Shown: positions 56,257 to 63,963 of the stretch, piece by piece
Position numbering within the stretch: position 1 is the stretch's first letter
Layout: each line of letters opens with the position of its first letter
The notes under the pieces: model-generated
What the model was told of the DNA's origin: nothing
Seen by the model: the letters and a program-made list of their open reading frames with translations, nothing else
Databases searched by the model: none
NCBI GenBank assembly: GCA_947499545.1
Contig: CANMOZ010000005.1
Coordinates: 179,003-243,002, forward strand
Direction: 5' to 3'
Source of the DNA: an uncultured Saccharospirillaceae bacterium
Lineage (GTDB): Bacteria > Pseudomonadota > Gammaproteobacteria > Pseudomonadales > Oceanobacteraceae
Length of the DNA: 64,000 nt
Program-made: the position numbers and the translations under genes

Positions 56257-56652
56257 CTATTTCACTGAATCAACTTTAATCGATAAAAGCAAGGTTTCAC
56301 TGCCAGTTTTGGCTCTTATTTGACCAGACTCATCGAGATTATCTGCGCTTGCGATATAGCCTCTGAAGATCACATTACTGTTCTTTGTTATTTTCCCTTC
56401 TGAGAAAGAACCGATATTTGTAACCCAAATCGGTTTAATACCGTCCATATTCAAATTCAGCTTATATAGTGAAGAACCATTGGGCAGAGCAATGATTTTT
56501 ACGATATTTCCTGACAAAGCAGCTAACTCACCTTCATACTTTGGGTTCAGCTCTCCATCTAAGAAAGGATTCTCATTGGCCTCTTTGGCATATGGACCAG
56601 CATAGCTTTGAAATGAAAGCGCTAAGAATACTGTAGCTAAAATCTTATTCAT
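56257..56652 (-). CDS. Small secreted beta-rich protein, unknown
   Basis: 131 residues from ATG 56652 with GGAG five bases upstream; the longer frame reading (to 56709) has none. Signal peptide about 1-18 (ILATVFLALSFQSYA then GPYAKEA). The mature part has short strands (GNIVKIIALPNGSSLYKLNL; PIWVTNIGSFSEG; NVIFRGYIAS) of an OB-like or binding-fold pattern. I do not recognise the family. It has the same strand and spacing (57 bases) as the anchored gene downstream, so they may be a pair. Confidence 0.55.
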   Translation of the reverse strand: MNKILATVFLALSFQSYAGPYAKEANENPFLDGELNPKYEGELAALSGNIVKIIALPNGSSLYKLNLNMDGIKPIWVTNIGSFSEGKITKNSNVIFRGYIASADNLDESGQIRAKTGSETLLLSIKVDSVK

Positions 56653-56730
56653 GACTCTCCAAATTGTATAATATAACCGTCTTAACCAGCTTGATGGTAT
56701 GTGTAGCAATGAAAATATAGGGGTGCATTC

Positions 56731-57810
56731 CTATGCCCCAAAGACCCGAATGCGTTCTCGCCGTAATAATTTCCTGTATTTCTTGGATTTGAAATACATG
56801 CCCCACTTTTCAGCAGCTTCCACGCCTAACTCTAACACAGTAATAGGAGGGCGATTTACCTTATCCACCCAGTTGTTTGCATATCGAAAAGCGACCTTCC
56901 CTAGTCTTTGCTCTTTGCATGCAAGGGAATATTCGAAGACCGAATTAACTGTTCTTAGGACAAGCCCCGCATCTACCATGTTATTGAGCTGATCAAACTC
57001 TGCATTTATATACTCGATGTAACAAAACGCTCTTGATTGAATTCCCAGCTTGACGTGAAGCCCAAGTAATTCAATATACAGGCTAACTCTTTCACGATTT
57101 GAAGCACTTTCTGGGATAATAGACTCGATTAACTCTATCGCCTTATCAAAATCTCCAACATCTTGGTATGCATATCTTAAAAAGTATCTGTTCATTTCAG
57201 ATTCAGTTTGATCTGATGCTAGTCGCTCTAAACACGCCTTAGCTTTCACTATCTCTTGAAAGTGCAGATATCGGTCAAACAAGTCATATATGGACTCTTT
57301 CTCAGGGCAATCAGGGTATTCAGAGGACTTGCTTCTCCACCACTCATAAAGATGCTCGTTTAGGCTTGATTCGACTTTTATACTTTGTAAATCGTCCAGA
57401 CTATTTGGGTGGTTATTTGCCAAATATGTGCGTGTATCGTCTCCAAGTGGCCAATATACAAATTCAATATCAAAGCCACAATGAGTATCAAAGTTCGCAT
57501 TTTTGGCTCTAAGGAGAAGGGCTATATCAGATGGGTCCTTATATTTTGCTAGTAGGAATGCCCCCAACCATAGAGATTTACTTATTCCTTGAAAGGTATC
57601 TCTTTCTCTTGCAATAATTTCCTGCTCAAAAAGACAGCGTATAAGCTCATGATCAGCTTCATGATGATCATATTGAAGCTCTAAAAATAATGAATACCGG
57701 AATTTCTCATTAGAATCGTAAGATCCACGTTCTTCACAGTGTCCCTCTTTATATGCAGCATCAACCCAACCATTTGTATTCTTTCTATACCGATCCAAAA
57801 GGCTCATCAC
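56731..57810 (-). CDS. TPR-like helical protein, unknown
   Basis: 359 residues with AAGGAG five bases before the ATG. The C-terminal two-thirds is made of helix pairs resembling TPR or TPR-like repeats (AYQDVGDFDKAIELIESII; YIELLGLHVKLGIQSRAF), while the N-terminal part is rich in D, E and W. No signal peptide or membrane helix. It may bind a peptide or partner protein. A 46-base gap separates it from the Imm50-like gene upstream on the same strand. Confidence 0.6.
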   Translation of the reverse strand: MMSLLDRYRKNTNGWVDAAYKEGHCEERGSYDSNEKFRYSLFLELQYDHHEADHELIRCLFEQEIIARERDTFQGISKSLWLGAFLLAKYKDPSDIALLLRAKNANFDTHCGFDIEFVYWPLGDDTRTYLANNHPNSLDDLQSIKVESSLNEHLYEWWRSKSSEYPDCPEKESIYDLFDRYLHFQEIVKAKACLERLASDQTESEMNRYFLRYAYQDVGDFDKAIELIESIIPESASNRERVSLYIELLGLHVKLGIQSRAFCYIEYINAEFDQLNNMVDAGLVLRTVNSVFEYSLACKEQRLGKVAFRYANNWVDKVNRPPITVLELGVEAAEKWGMYFKSKKYRKLLRRERIRVFGA

Positions 57811-57856
57811 AGCTCCTTTATAAAGGGTTGGTTTACTCTCGTAAGTTAATGCCGCA

Positions 57857-58222
57857 TTAACCCTCGAACGGGGTAACGCTTATGACTTTGGCTTGCTTGC
57901 ATTTAAATGAACCAACTAAGCCACAACATGGTGTTAGCTCAATCTCTAACTCTTCACCTGTTAGCGGCCTTATCGCCAGCTGATCAAGTACGTTTTCATT
58001 CATTAGTTCGTTAAGCTGAATTGAGGAGACCCTAGAGAACTCAAGCTTAATCTCTGCCCCGATTGATTGCCCGCTATCTATATAAGAGAGCGTCAGTAGG
58101 ATCTTGCTTACGTTCTTAGGGAGGTGACTGACTGAAAACAGGGTAATTCTTGCATCACAAAACTCTGGCCAATAGCCAAAGAGATCGTCAACCAGTTTAC
58201 TGTTGAAAATGTGCTTCATCAT
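57857..58222 (-). CDS. Immunity protein 50-like
   Basis: 121 residues from ATG 58222 (TTG at 58249 is the other choice; no good ribosome site for either). The N-terminus has DDLFGYWPEFCDARITLFSV, close to the pattern FGyWPsFHDaeI that marks Imm50, with Cys replacing the His. The rest is a beta-rich small domain typical of the family. Imm50 proteins neutralise polymorphic toxins. No toxin gene is adjacent. Confidence 0.6.
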   Translation of the reverse strand: MMKHIFNSKLVDDLFGYWPEFCDARITLFSVSHLPKNVSKILLTLSYIDSGQSIGAEIKLEFSRVSSIQLNELMNENVLDQLAIRPLTGEELEIELTPCCGLVGSFKCKQAKVISVTPFEG

Positions 58223-58478
58223 ATCTTGTGAGTGTTCACACCTTTTCAAGAACCATATAACTTAGCTAGGCCTCTATTAAAAAGCCCCTCAGAACGAAAA
58301 TAGCCATTGCTCTACTAGCCGCAACCGGCCAAAATGCACCCAAAGATATAGTCATGCCTCCAAGATTGTCAATCTGGCGTGAAAACCAAGAGATAGATGT
58401 ACTTATAGTGCGATCCCAGAATGCTGAACTTATTTAAATCAAGACCAATCATTTCTGATGAAGATACGGCATTTCAAT

Positions 58479-59296
58479 GGCTCCGTTGCAAAAAATTGCG
58501 GGGCCTCATAACCCGCTGATTGCCAGCCGTTAGAGTCCAAATTGACGTTCCACTAGACGCACTTCTCCTGTAATACCCTGACCATAACACCAAAGATCCA
58601 TCTGGCCTTTGCGAAACATTCGCATCACTTCAAACCCTTTGATCGTGGCATAAGCCGTCTTTTTGGATTGGAACCCACGCACCGGTTTAATCAATCGTTT
58701 GAGTTTGCCATGATCCGACTCAATCCGATTGTTCAAATACTTCACACGGCGATGTTCAACTCTGTCGGCACACAAACCTTCTTCTTTCAATTCACGAATA
58801 GCAGGGCCGTAGGAGGGATCACCATCCGTATTGAGCGTTGAAGGGCGATCATAGGATTTGGTACTGCGAAGAGCTTTGCTTAGAAAACGCTTGGCAGCCT
58901 TCTGATTCCGGGTGGCTGAGAGGTAAAAGTCGACGGTCTTGCCTGTTTTGGTGATGGCTCGGTAAAGGTACATCCACCGTCCTTTTACTTTGATGTAGGT
59001 CTCATCAATTTGCCAACTGGAACTCCAACTCGGTTTCCAGTACCACCGCAGGCGACGCTCCATCTCGGGTGCGTACTTTTGAACCCAACGATAAACAGTC
59101 GTGTGATTAACCTGAATGCCACGTTCATTCAGCATCTCAGCCAATTCACGATAGCTGATGCCATACTTACAATACCACCGCACCGCCCAAAGAATGATGT
59201 GGCCTGTATAGTGCCGCCATTTGAAATCGGACATGAATACTGCTCAATGGATTTTGGGAGTAGTCTGCCTGAACGGCGATTTTTTGCAACGGAGCC
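58479..59296 (-). mobile_element. Complete IS6-family insertion sequence, 818 bp
   Basis: The terminal inverted repeats begin GGCTCCGTTGCAAAAAAT at both ends (at 58479 on plus, at 59296 on minus), and the single transposase gene fills the middle, the layout of IS6/IS26. Length fits the family (~820 bp). The flanking 8 bases differ (ATTTCAAT left, ACTTGAAA right), so the copy lacks the normal 8-bp target duplication and may have been rearranged by recombination with another copy. Confidence 0.9.
58530..59234 (-). CDS. IS6-family transposase
   Basis: 234 residues, full length. An N-terminal HTH-like part (about 10-55, SYRELAEMLNERG) precedes the DDE domain: D in WQIDETYIKVKG, D in LNTDGDPSYGP and E in NNRIESDHGK. 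The C-terminal helix has FQSKKTAYATIKGFEVMR, as in IS26. It should be active and move the element by copy-in cointegration. The gene lies inside matching inverted ends. Confidence 0.93.
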   Translation of the reverse strand: MSDFKWRHYTGHIILWAVRWYCKYGISYRELAEMLNERGIQVNHTTVYRWVQKYAPEMERRLRWYWKPSWSSSWQIDETYIKVKGRWMYLYRAITKTGKTVDFYLSATRNQKAAKRFLSKALRSTKSYDRPSTLNTDGDPSYGPAIRELKEEGLCADRVEHRRVKYLNNRIESDHGKLKRLIKPVRGFQSKKTAYATIKGFEVMRMFRKGQMDLWCYGQGITGEVRLVERQFGL

Positions 59297-60024
59297 ACTT
59301 GAAATCCGGTGGAGCTTTTGATTTAAGTCTTCTGAATAAAGCCCGCAATGATATAAAGCCCGAAAAGCCGGTCGGGGTTGTAGATGCCGCCACTATGGAC
59401 AAAGCACGCAAAGAAATGCAGTTTGAACCACCAAGCAACATTGCTCCAATCTCAAGTCAAAATCCAAACATGAGGGTATTAACTTACAATGTGGATCAAA
59501 TGAGCCTGAGTGAGTTTGAGGCAGCACTTAAACATGCGTTCAAAGTCGTTCATAAAATATCGACGCCTATCGGAAATTTGGTCAAACCCTACCAAGAAGC
59601 AATAGACAAACTTTCTAACGAAAATCCGATGCTCGCCAACAAAGATTGGGATTTAGGCCTCGATCAAAACAACGATATAGTCATACTCGAAGGGAATAAC
59701 AGCTTATCATCACTAGAAATCAACTTGTTAACCAAAACATTCGATCAATCTGCTATCAAAGACAATATCGCCTCTTTTCAAAGCGCTGTTATTGAAGCTA
59801 GCACGAATGATTTTCGCTTTGACAAGAAACCTGGATCAGTCGCGCACTACAGTCTTAATCAAGGCAATATAAATGATGTATTCAGGATACGAGATTTTAT
59901 TGCCCAAGAAAGTAAGCATCAATTTCATTCATTTGGGTCTCTACGTGACCAACTTTTGGAGCGCGGAGCTGACTTTATTAAACCAGCAGCCGCTGATATG
60001 CGACTCGTTGACGTCTTTGCTTAA
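59297..60024 (+). pseudogene. Unknown gene, 5'-truncated by IS insertion
   Basis: Open for ~242 codons from the IS boundary to a TAA at 60022-60024, with no own start; the frame continues back into the IS as a fusion (MKSDMNTAQWILG...). The sequence is hydrophilic and helical with two similar turns (LNKARND and MDKARKE), and ends LLERGADFIKP. I do not recognise it. The left flank of the IS carries an ATG at 58421 and 19 codons that would join in frame (58421-58478), so the intact gene may have started there. Confidence 0.55.
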
Positions 60025-60087
60025 TTGCAAACAGTAAATCCCCCCGGGTTCATCGGAGAGTATTTTATTTGAGTCATGTCGACATTA

Positions 60088-60190
60088 GTAAGCGATCAAT
60101 TTCGGACAGGCTATTCACGTTCTTCGGAACCCCTGCTACCTAGGGGAATCATACCATAAACAGCGATCCTAATTGAGATTGACCGATTAC
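60088..60190. repeat. MITE-like element, copy 2 (inverted)
   Basis: 103 bases, in reverse relative to the other copies. Ends are GTAAGCGATCAATTTC and GAGATTGACCGATTAC. The inner part matches on the minus strand (GTTTATGGTATGATTCC, GGTAGCAGGGG, GTGAATAGCCTGTCC). It ends 16 bases before the next gene. Confidence 0.65.
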
Positions 60191-60206
60191 GAATAAAGGA
60201 ACTTTT

Positions 60207-60557
60207 ATGGAGCTTAAAATAACCCCAAATGCTGATGAATATGAGCAAGCATTTATTGAAAGGGTGTTGAATGCGTTGCAATCTTCGGTTTTTGGTTATA
60301 CCCATGATGAGGCTGTGATGCTCGTAAATAAATATTACGAAAAGTTTACAGACCCGAATTTTTGTAAAAAATATCGTATCCCAGTTCAAACACCTGATTT
60401 TTTTATGCATGTGGAATATATAAATATGGCTGATAGAATTTATTATTATTGTGTTTTGGGAAACATTCCAAATGAAGAAGCGTTTATTCATTGGTCGAAT
60501 GAGTTTCATAAATCGTTGCCTGGAGGAATGAGAGATTATTTATTGCTAAATAAGTAA
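60207..60557 (+). CDS. Small hypothetical protein, 116 aa
   Basis: AAAGGAAC lies six bases before the ATG. The product is soluble and acidic in the N-terminal half (ITPNADEYEQAFIERVL), with a dense Tyr/Phe segment in the middle (FFMHVEYINMADRIYYYC). No signal peptide or membrane helix. I do not recognise the family; its small size and location amid immunity-like genes make it a candidate for the same class. A rho-independent terminator follows. Confidence 0.65.
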   Translation: MELKITPNADEYEQAFIERVLNALQSSVFGYTHDEAVMLVNKYYEKFTDPNFCKKYRIPVQTPDFFMHVEYINMADRIYYYCVLGNIPNEEAFIHWSNEFHKSLPGGMRDYLLLNK

Positions 60558-60567
60558 GAGGTTTTAT

Positions 60568-60606
60568 GCCTGCTAATTTAGTAATTGGCGGGCTGGTGGT
60601 TTTTTT
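60568..60606 (+). terminator. Rho-independent terminator
   Basis: GCCTGCTAATT (60568-60578) pairs with AATTGGCGGGC (60583-60593) with nine Watson-Crick and two G-U pairs, followed after a few bases by a run of seven T (60600-60606). It lies 11 bases after the stop of the 116-residue gene. Confidence 0.75.
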
Positions 60607-60619
60607 ATGCTTATTGCTT

Positions 60620-60719
60620 GGCTCAGTTGCAAAAAAAATATGGGGCCTCATAATCCGCTGACTACCAATCGTTAGAACCCAAATTGACGCTCCACCAGAC
60701 GCTCTTCTCCTGTAGTGCC
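60620..60719 (+). repeat. IS6-like element fragment, left ~100 bp
   Basis: About 100 bases matching the left end of the full copy at 58479 with some substitutions: GGCTCAGTTGCAAAA at the tip and GGGGCCTCATAATCCGCTGA, then ACGCTCCACCAGACGC. The homology breaks at CTGTAGTGCC, directly at a truncated MITE-like piece. Confidence 0.75.
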
Positions 60720-60768
60720 GTTAGCGGTCAATCTCAATCGCGGGCGTTGTCCAAGATTGATCGCTTAC
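60720..60768. repeat. Shortened MITE-like element, 49 bp
   Basis: Both ends of the ~110-bp element are present (GTTAGCGGTCAATCTCAATC and CCAAGATTGATCGCTTAC) but the middle is deleted. It abuts the IS6 fragment without a gap. Confidence 0.6.
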
Positions 60769-60876
60769 TCACTTACTGTGCACATTCAAATCCTGTACTC
60801 GCATTGAACATTAATGAATTCGCCCTCTTTCCTATTCGCATATAATTTCACACTTACACAAATAGTTGATTAAATT

Positions 60877-61746
60877 ATGCTTATTGAACTTGCCATTGGG
60901 GATGCCTATGGTGCTGGTTTTGAATACACCAGCAAAAGGATAGTCAAAGAACACAATCACTTGACCTATTACTTTCAACACCCGCGACATGCCTCAATCA
61001 AACCTGGCTACTATACGGATGACACTCAGATGTCTTTAGCCATTGCTGAGTTGCTCATTTCTCAAAAAGAATGGTCTTTTGAGAATCTAGCTGAATACTT
61101 TGTCATGGTGTTTAAACGTGACCCTAGAGAGGGATATGCAAGCCGCTTTTATCAGTTTCTAACCGAGATCAATGATGGTTCAGAATTCCTTAAGGCAATT
61201 CAACCACAAAGCGATAAAAGTGGCGCGGCAATGAGAGCAGCCCCCATCGGCCTTTTACCCAACGAACAACAAGTAATAGAATATGCCACGATACAAGCAA
61301 AGGTAACTCACAATACCATTGGCGGAGTCAACTCAGCCACTGCAGCGGCATTGATGTCGCATTATTTTTTTTACAACTTAGGCAAAAGAGAGCATCTAGG
61401 CGAGTATTTAGAGTCAAAAGTTCCCGGAGAGTGGACCAAACCGTGGAAAGGTAAAGTGGGGCACCTTGGAATAGATTCAGTTCATGCAGCCGTCTCTGCG
61501 GTAGAGTCTTTCGATAACTTGGCCAACATTTTAGAGCATTGCATCAATTACACCGGTGATGTAGATACTGTTGCTACCATCGCTTTAGCCGCTGCATCAT
61601 GTAGTGAATCAATAGAAAACAATATACCAAAAATTTTATACGATGACCTTGAGAATGGCTCCTATGGTTTAGATTACTTGCTATCTATCAACGATCAATT
61701 GCTCGTTATGTTAAAGGATAAGCATGGCAATTGCCTTGAGCGCTAG
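60877..61746 (+). CDS. ADP-ribosylglycohydrolase family protein
   Basis: 289 residues. The two metal-binding motifs are clear: GDAYGAGFE near the start with YTDDTQMSLA (about 47-56), and NYTGDVDTVATIA near residue 230, the Asp set that binds two divalent metals. These enzymes remove ADP-ribose from proteins, and one class is the immunity partner of ADP-ribosylating toxins. No toxin or DraT-type gene is adjacent, so its role is open. The gene starts slightly shorter than most relatives at the N-terminus. Confidence 0.88.
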   Translation: MLIELAIGDAYGAGFEYTSKRIVKEHNHLTYYFQHPRHASIKPGYYTDDTQMSLAIAELLISQKEWSFENLAEYFVMVFKRDPREGYASRFYQFLTEINDGSEFLKAIQPQSDKSGAAMRAAPIGLLPNEQQVIEYATIQAKVTHNTIGGVNSATAAALMSHYFFYNLGKREHLGEYLESKVPGEWTKPWKGKVGHLGIDSVHAAVSAVESFDNLANILEHCINYTGDVDTVATIALAAASCSESIENNIPKILYDDLENGSYGLDYLLSINDQLLVMLKDKHGNCLER

Positions 61747-61768
61747 GAACAACCACTATTAATCAAAT

Positions 61769-61880
61769 GTAAGCGATCAATCTCAATCAAGATCGCTGTT
61801 TAAGGTGTGATTTCACAAGCAGCAGGGGGTGGAAATCATCCAAGGAAATGCGAAAAGCCTGTCCAAAATTGATCGCTTAC
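61769..61880. repeat. MITE-like element, copy 3 (best ends)
   Basis: 112 bases with the cleanest tips: GTAAGCGATCAATCTCAATC and CCAAAATTGATCGCTTAC, inverted repeats of about 14 bases. It holds no frame and has no clear target duplication. Confidence 0.7.
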
Positions 61881-61910
61881 CTATTATCAAGATTCTCTGG
61901 CACTCTGTTT

Positions 61911-62921
61911 TTAGTCTTTCTCTAGCTTTTTCAATGCGAATTGCCCGCGTTCAGCTACAGATTGCGTTTTATCAGCTGCTAATAACTCAGCAAATCTATG
62001 GGCTTCCTTACCTAAATTTGGGATTTCCTTTATTAGCTTCTCACCTGCCAGCTTTCGAACCTTGGGTGATCTATCAGAAGATGTTATTTCAAGGAGTTCT
62101 ATCGTGGGAACTCTAACTGATAGCTGCCTTTCTTGTATTACGGATTTAAGTCGACCTTTGCAATATCTAAAATCTGTCCATTCCCACTCTCGGCTTGCAA
62201 CCCAAGTAATTTTATTCTCAAATAAACACCTATATGCCTTTACCCTAACAACTGGTTGTATTGCCATATTGGCTATTTCAAGCAGATTCTTGTCTATCAC
62301 ATCCGTACGTCCTACATAGGTTAATATTTCAGTCACTGGCCCGGACGTTGACTCTATTATTTTCGTTTTCAATGACTCTAAAATAGCTGATATACCAAAT
62401 ATATCTTGAAAAACAAGGTGGTCATTGGACTCAATCCTCCCCCATGAAGTGATGTGAGGTAAAATAGCCCATAACACAGAAACCACATCCTCTGAGTTTG
62501 ATTGACGTGCTATAAGTGGAATTTGTTCTCTCGCAGCCTCTCTTACATTTTCTACCCAATCGTTCAGACGCCTCAACGCAATGGCAAAAATAAAGCTATT
62601 TGGAGCATATCCAGATAAAGCGTGTAATGCTTTTTCACGCCGAAAACCGTCTCGATTACATAGATCTATCCAACACAATAACGATTTTTCATTCCATAAG
62701 CTTTCCCAGTAACGAGATTTAGCTATCTCATATCGGGCAAAATCAAATTGATTGCGTATGAAACGTTCAATATCATCTAAGTTTCTCAATGGAAGGTTTT
62801 CTACTGCGCTATCTAGTGCAAGAAAATCTTTAGAATGGATTTCGCGTGAGTATGTGGATTTCACATAGTTTCTAATCGCAGATACTATTGCCTGTTTCTT
62901 TTCGTCTAGTAGAAGCGACAT
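61911..62921 (-). CDS. HEAT-repeat-like protein, unknown
   Basis: 336 residues made of repeated helix pairs: REKALHALSGYAPNSF, NVREAAREQIPLIA and PVVRVKAYRCLFEN are typical HEAT units, and the C-terminus repeats RSPKVRKLAGEKL and AERGQFALKKLEKD. HEAT proteins are binding scaffolds. No signal peptide or membrane helix. Such repeats occur in some immunity and toxin-accessory genes, but that is only context. It stands alone on the minus strand. Confidence 0.65.
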   Translation of the reverse strand: MSLLLDEKKQAIVSAIRNYVKSTYSREIHSKDFLALDSAVENLPLRNLDDIERFIRNQFDFARYEIAKSRYWESLWNEKSLLCWIDLCNRDGFRREKALHALSGYAPNSFIFAIALRRLNDWVENVREAAREQIPLIARQSNSEDVVSVLWAILPHITSWGRIESNDHLVFQDIFGISAILESLKTKIIESTSGPVTEILTYVGRTDVIDKNLLEIANMAIQPVVRVKAYRCLFENKITWVASREWEWTDFRYCKGRLKSVIQERQLSVRVPTIELLEITSSDRSPKVRKLAGEKLIKEIPNLGKEAHRFAELLAADKTQSVAERGQFALKKLEKD

Positions 62922-62986
62922 CTATCAAGGTACTCAAATTTTCTTTAAATCAAATGGGTCTCTTAAGATAAAGGCGGTTTGGTAAC

Positions 62987-63037
62987 CACCTTGACACTGA
63001 CGCAATTACGTCACAATACGTCTCTTGGGTCAAGGTG
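62987..63037. repeat. Inverted repeat, 9-base arms
   Basis: CACCTTGAC (62987-62995) and GTCAAGGTG (63029-63037) flank 33 bases that contain TTACGTCAC and ATACGTC. A possible IS end or operator; nothing more can be said. Confidence 0.35.
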
Positions 63038-63153
63038 AGTCAGAGTTCTTTAGCTATATTCCAACAAGTAAACTCAAGTAATGCCCCGCCAAGTACTAAC
63101 TAGGCGGAGCGGGTCACTGATAGACTTCAAATGCAAGAGTTGGTCTTAAAAGT

Positions 63154-63178
63154 GGCCGGGGGAATAAGTCCCCCGGCC
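63154..63178. terminator. Very strong GC-rich hairpin
   Basis: GGCCGGGGG (63154-63162) and CCCCCGGCC (63170-63178) around a 7-base loop. On the minus strand it follows the stop of the small membrane gene by five bases and is followed by ACTTTTAAG, a weak T tail, so it should stop that transcript. Confidence 0.7.
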
Positions 63179-63183
63179 GGTAG

Positions 63184-63339
63184 TCAGCGGCTTAGCTCTA
63201 AAGAGAGCCGTAGGCCGTTGCTTTCTAGGTTAAATTTGACCGAAGTCGCACTCAACGCAAGAATGGCAATAACCGTCACCACCGCGATCATTAAGGACTT
63301 TGCGTTAGCCTTAATGAACGTATAGACTTTCTCTTGCAT
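63184..63339 (-). CDS. Small single-pass membrane peptide, 51 aa
   Basis: From ATG 63339 with AAGGA about nine bases upstream. The peptide has a short basic N-terminus (MQEKVYTFIKANAKS) and one membrane helix (about 15-34, LMIAVVTVIAILALSATSV), then a polar tail (NLESNGLRLSLELSR). It is framed by two strong hairpins. It could be a small regulatory membrane protein or a type-I-like toxin; nothing shows which. It lies 138 bases downstream of umuD on the same strand. Confidence 0.55.
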   Translation of the reverse strand: MQEKVYTFIKANAKSLMIAVVTVIAILALSATSVKFNLESNGLRLSLELSR

Positions 63340-63407
63340 TATTGAGAAGTCCTTTTCTACAGGACAACCAGCGTGTGGTGATCGTCTTCCACTCACTGCA
63401 CCTGACA

Positions 63408-63438
63408 GCTACCGCCAAGCGGCTAACTTGGCGGTAGC
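63408..63438. terminator. Hairpin between umuD and the small membrane gene
   Basis: Perfect 11-base arms GCTACCGCCAA (63408-63418) and TTGGCGGTAGC (63428-63438) with a 9-base loop, 40 bases past the umuD stop. No T-run on either side. Confidence 0.55.
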
Positions 63439-63477
63439 GATATTCTGCAATATCCCTTCCCTATTTTCGCCGCACTA

Positions 63478-63900
63478 TCAGCCAATGTGCTTCCTGATTG
63501 AATAGACCACAACACCTTCTATTACCATGTCCAATTCCTCGGTAATTGGGATTGGCTGAAAGGCTGGATTGCATGGGACCAACTGCCGATTATGTAAATC
63601 CAATTTTTTGCAAGTAAATTCCCCGCCTACTGCGACTACAACCACACTTCCATGTCTTGCTTCAAGCGCTCGATCAACAACTAACAAGTCACCATCGTGA
63701 ATACCCTGGCCTTCCATCGAATCGCCCTGAACCCAGCAAAAATAAGTAGCAGCTTCATGCTTGATTAGATACTCATTGAGATCCAACGGATTGTCTAAAT
63801 AGTCATCAACAGGACTCGGAAACCCACAGGCTATCCGAGACCCAAAGAAAGGAAGGCTGAGCGCCACCTCATTTTTAGGAATTGCTTTCAACTGAATCAT
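63478..63900 (-). CDS. umuD: UmuD-like LexA-family autoprotease
   Basis: 140 residues, the size of UmuD. The self-cleavage site is C25-G26 in ACGFPSPVDDY, as in E. coli UmuD. The catalytic Ser is S61 in GDSMEG and the Lys is K98 in FTCKKL. The C-terminal beta domain matches, with PFFGSR and VVDRALEARHG. UmuD is cut with RecA filament after DNA damage and then partners UmuC in Pol V. Here no umuC lies next to it; the next minus-strand gene is a 51-residue peptide. A weak SOS-box candidate lies upstream. Confidence 0.88.
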   Translation of the reverse strand: MIQLKAIPKNEVALSLPFFGSRIACGFPSPVDDYLDNPLDLNEYLIKHEAATYFCWVQGDSMEGQGIHDGDLLVVDRALEARHGSVVVVAVGGEFTCKKLDLHNRQLVPCNPAFQPIPITEELDMVIEGVVVYSIRKHIG

Positions 63901-63911
63901 AAACTCTCAAA

Positions 63912-63927
63912 CTGTTTATATATATGG
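63912..63927 (-). promoter_or_regulatory. Weak LexA-box candidate upstream of umuD
   Basis: CTGTTTATATATATGG keeps CTGT and the TA-rich core of the SOS consensus but its other half is ATGG, not ACAG. It lies 12 bases before the umuD start, a fitting place for SOS control. With only one good half it may be weak or divergent. Confidence 0.4.
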
Positions 63928-63963
63928 GGTATCCATCTAGCTCCACCAATGTATAATGTCTGG

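Noticed and set aside
52724-58249. Integron cassette array (same-strand small genes)
   Set aside because: No convincing GTTRRRY/RYYYAAC pairs or attC-like folds lie between the genes, and no integrase gene is present.
60111-60509. Minus-strand frame of 132 codons
   Set aside because: Opposite to the 116-residue gene, which has a strong ribosome site and a terminator.
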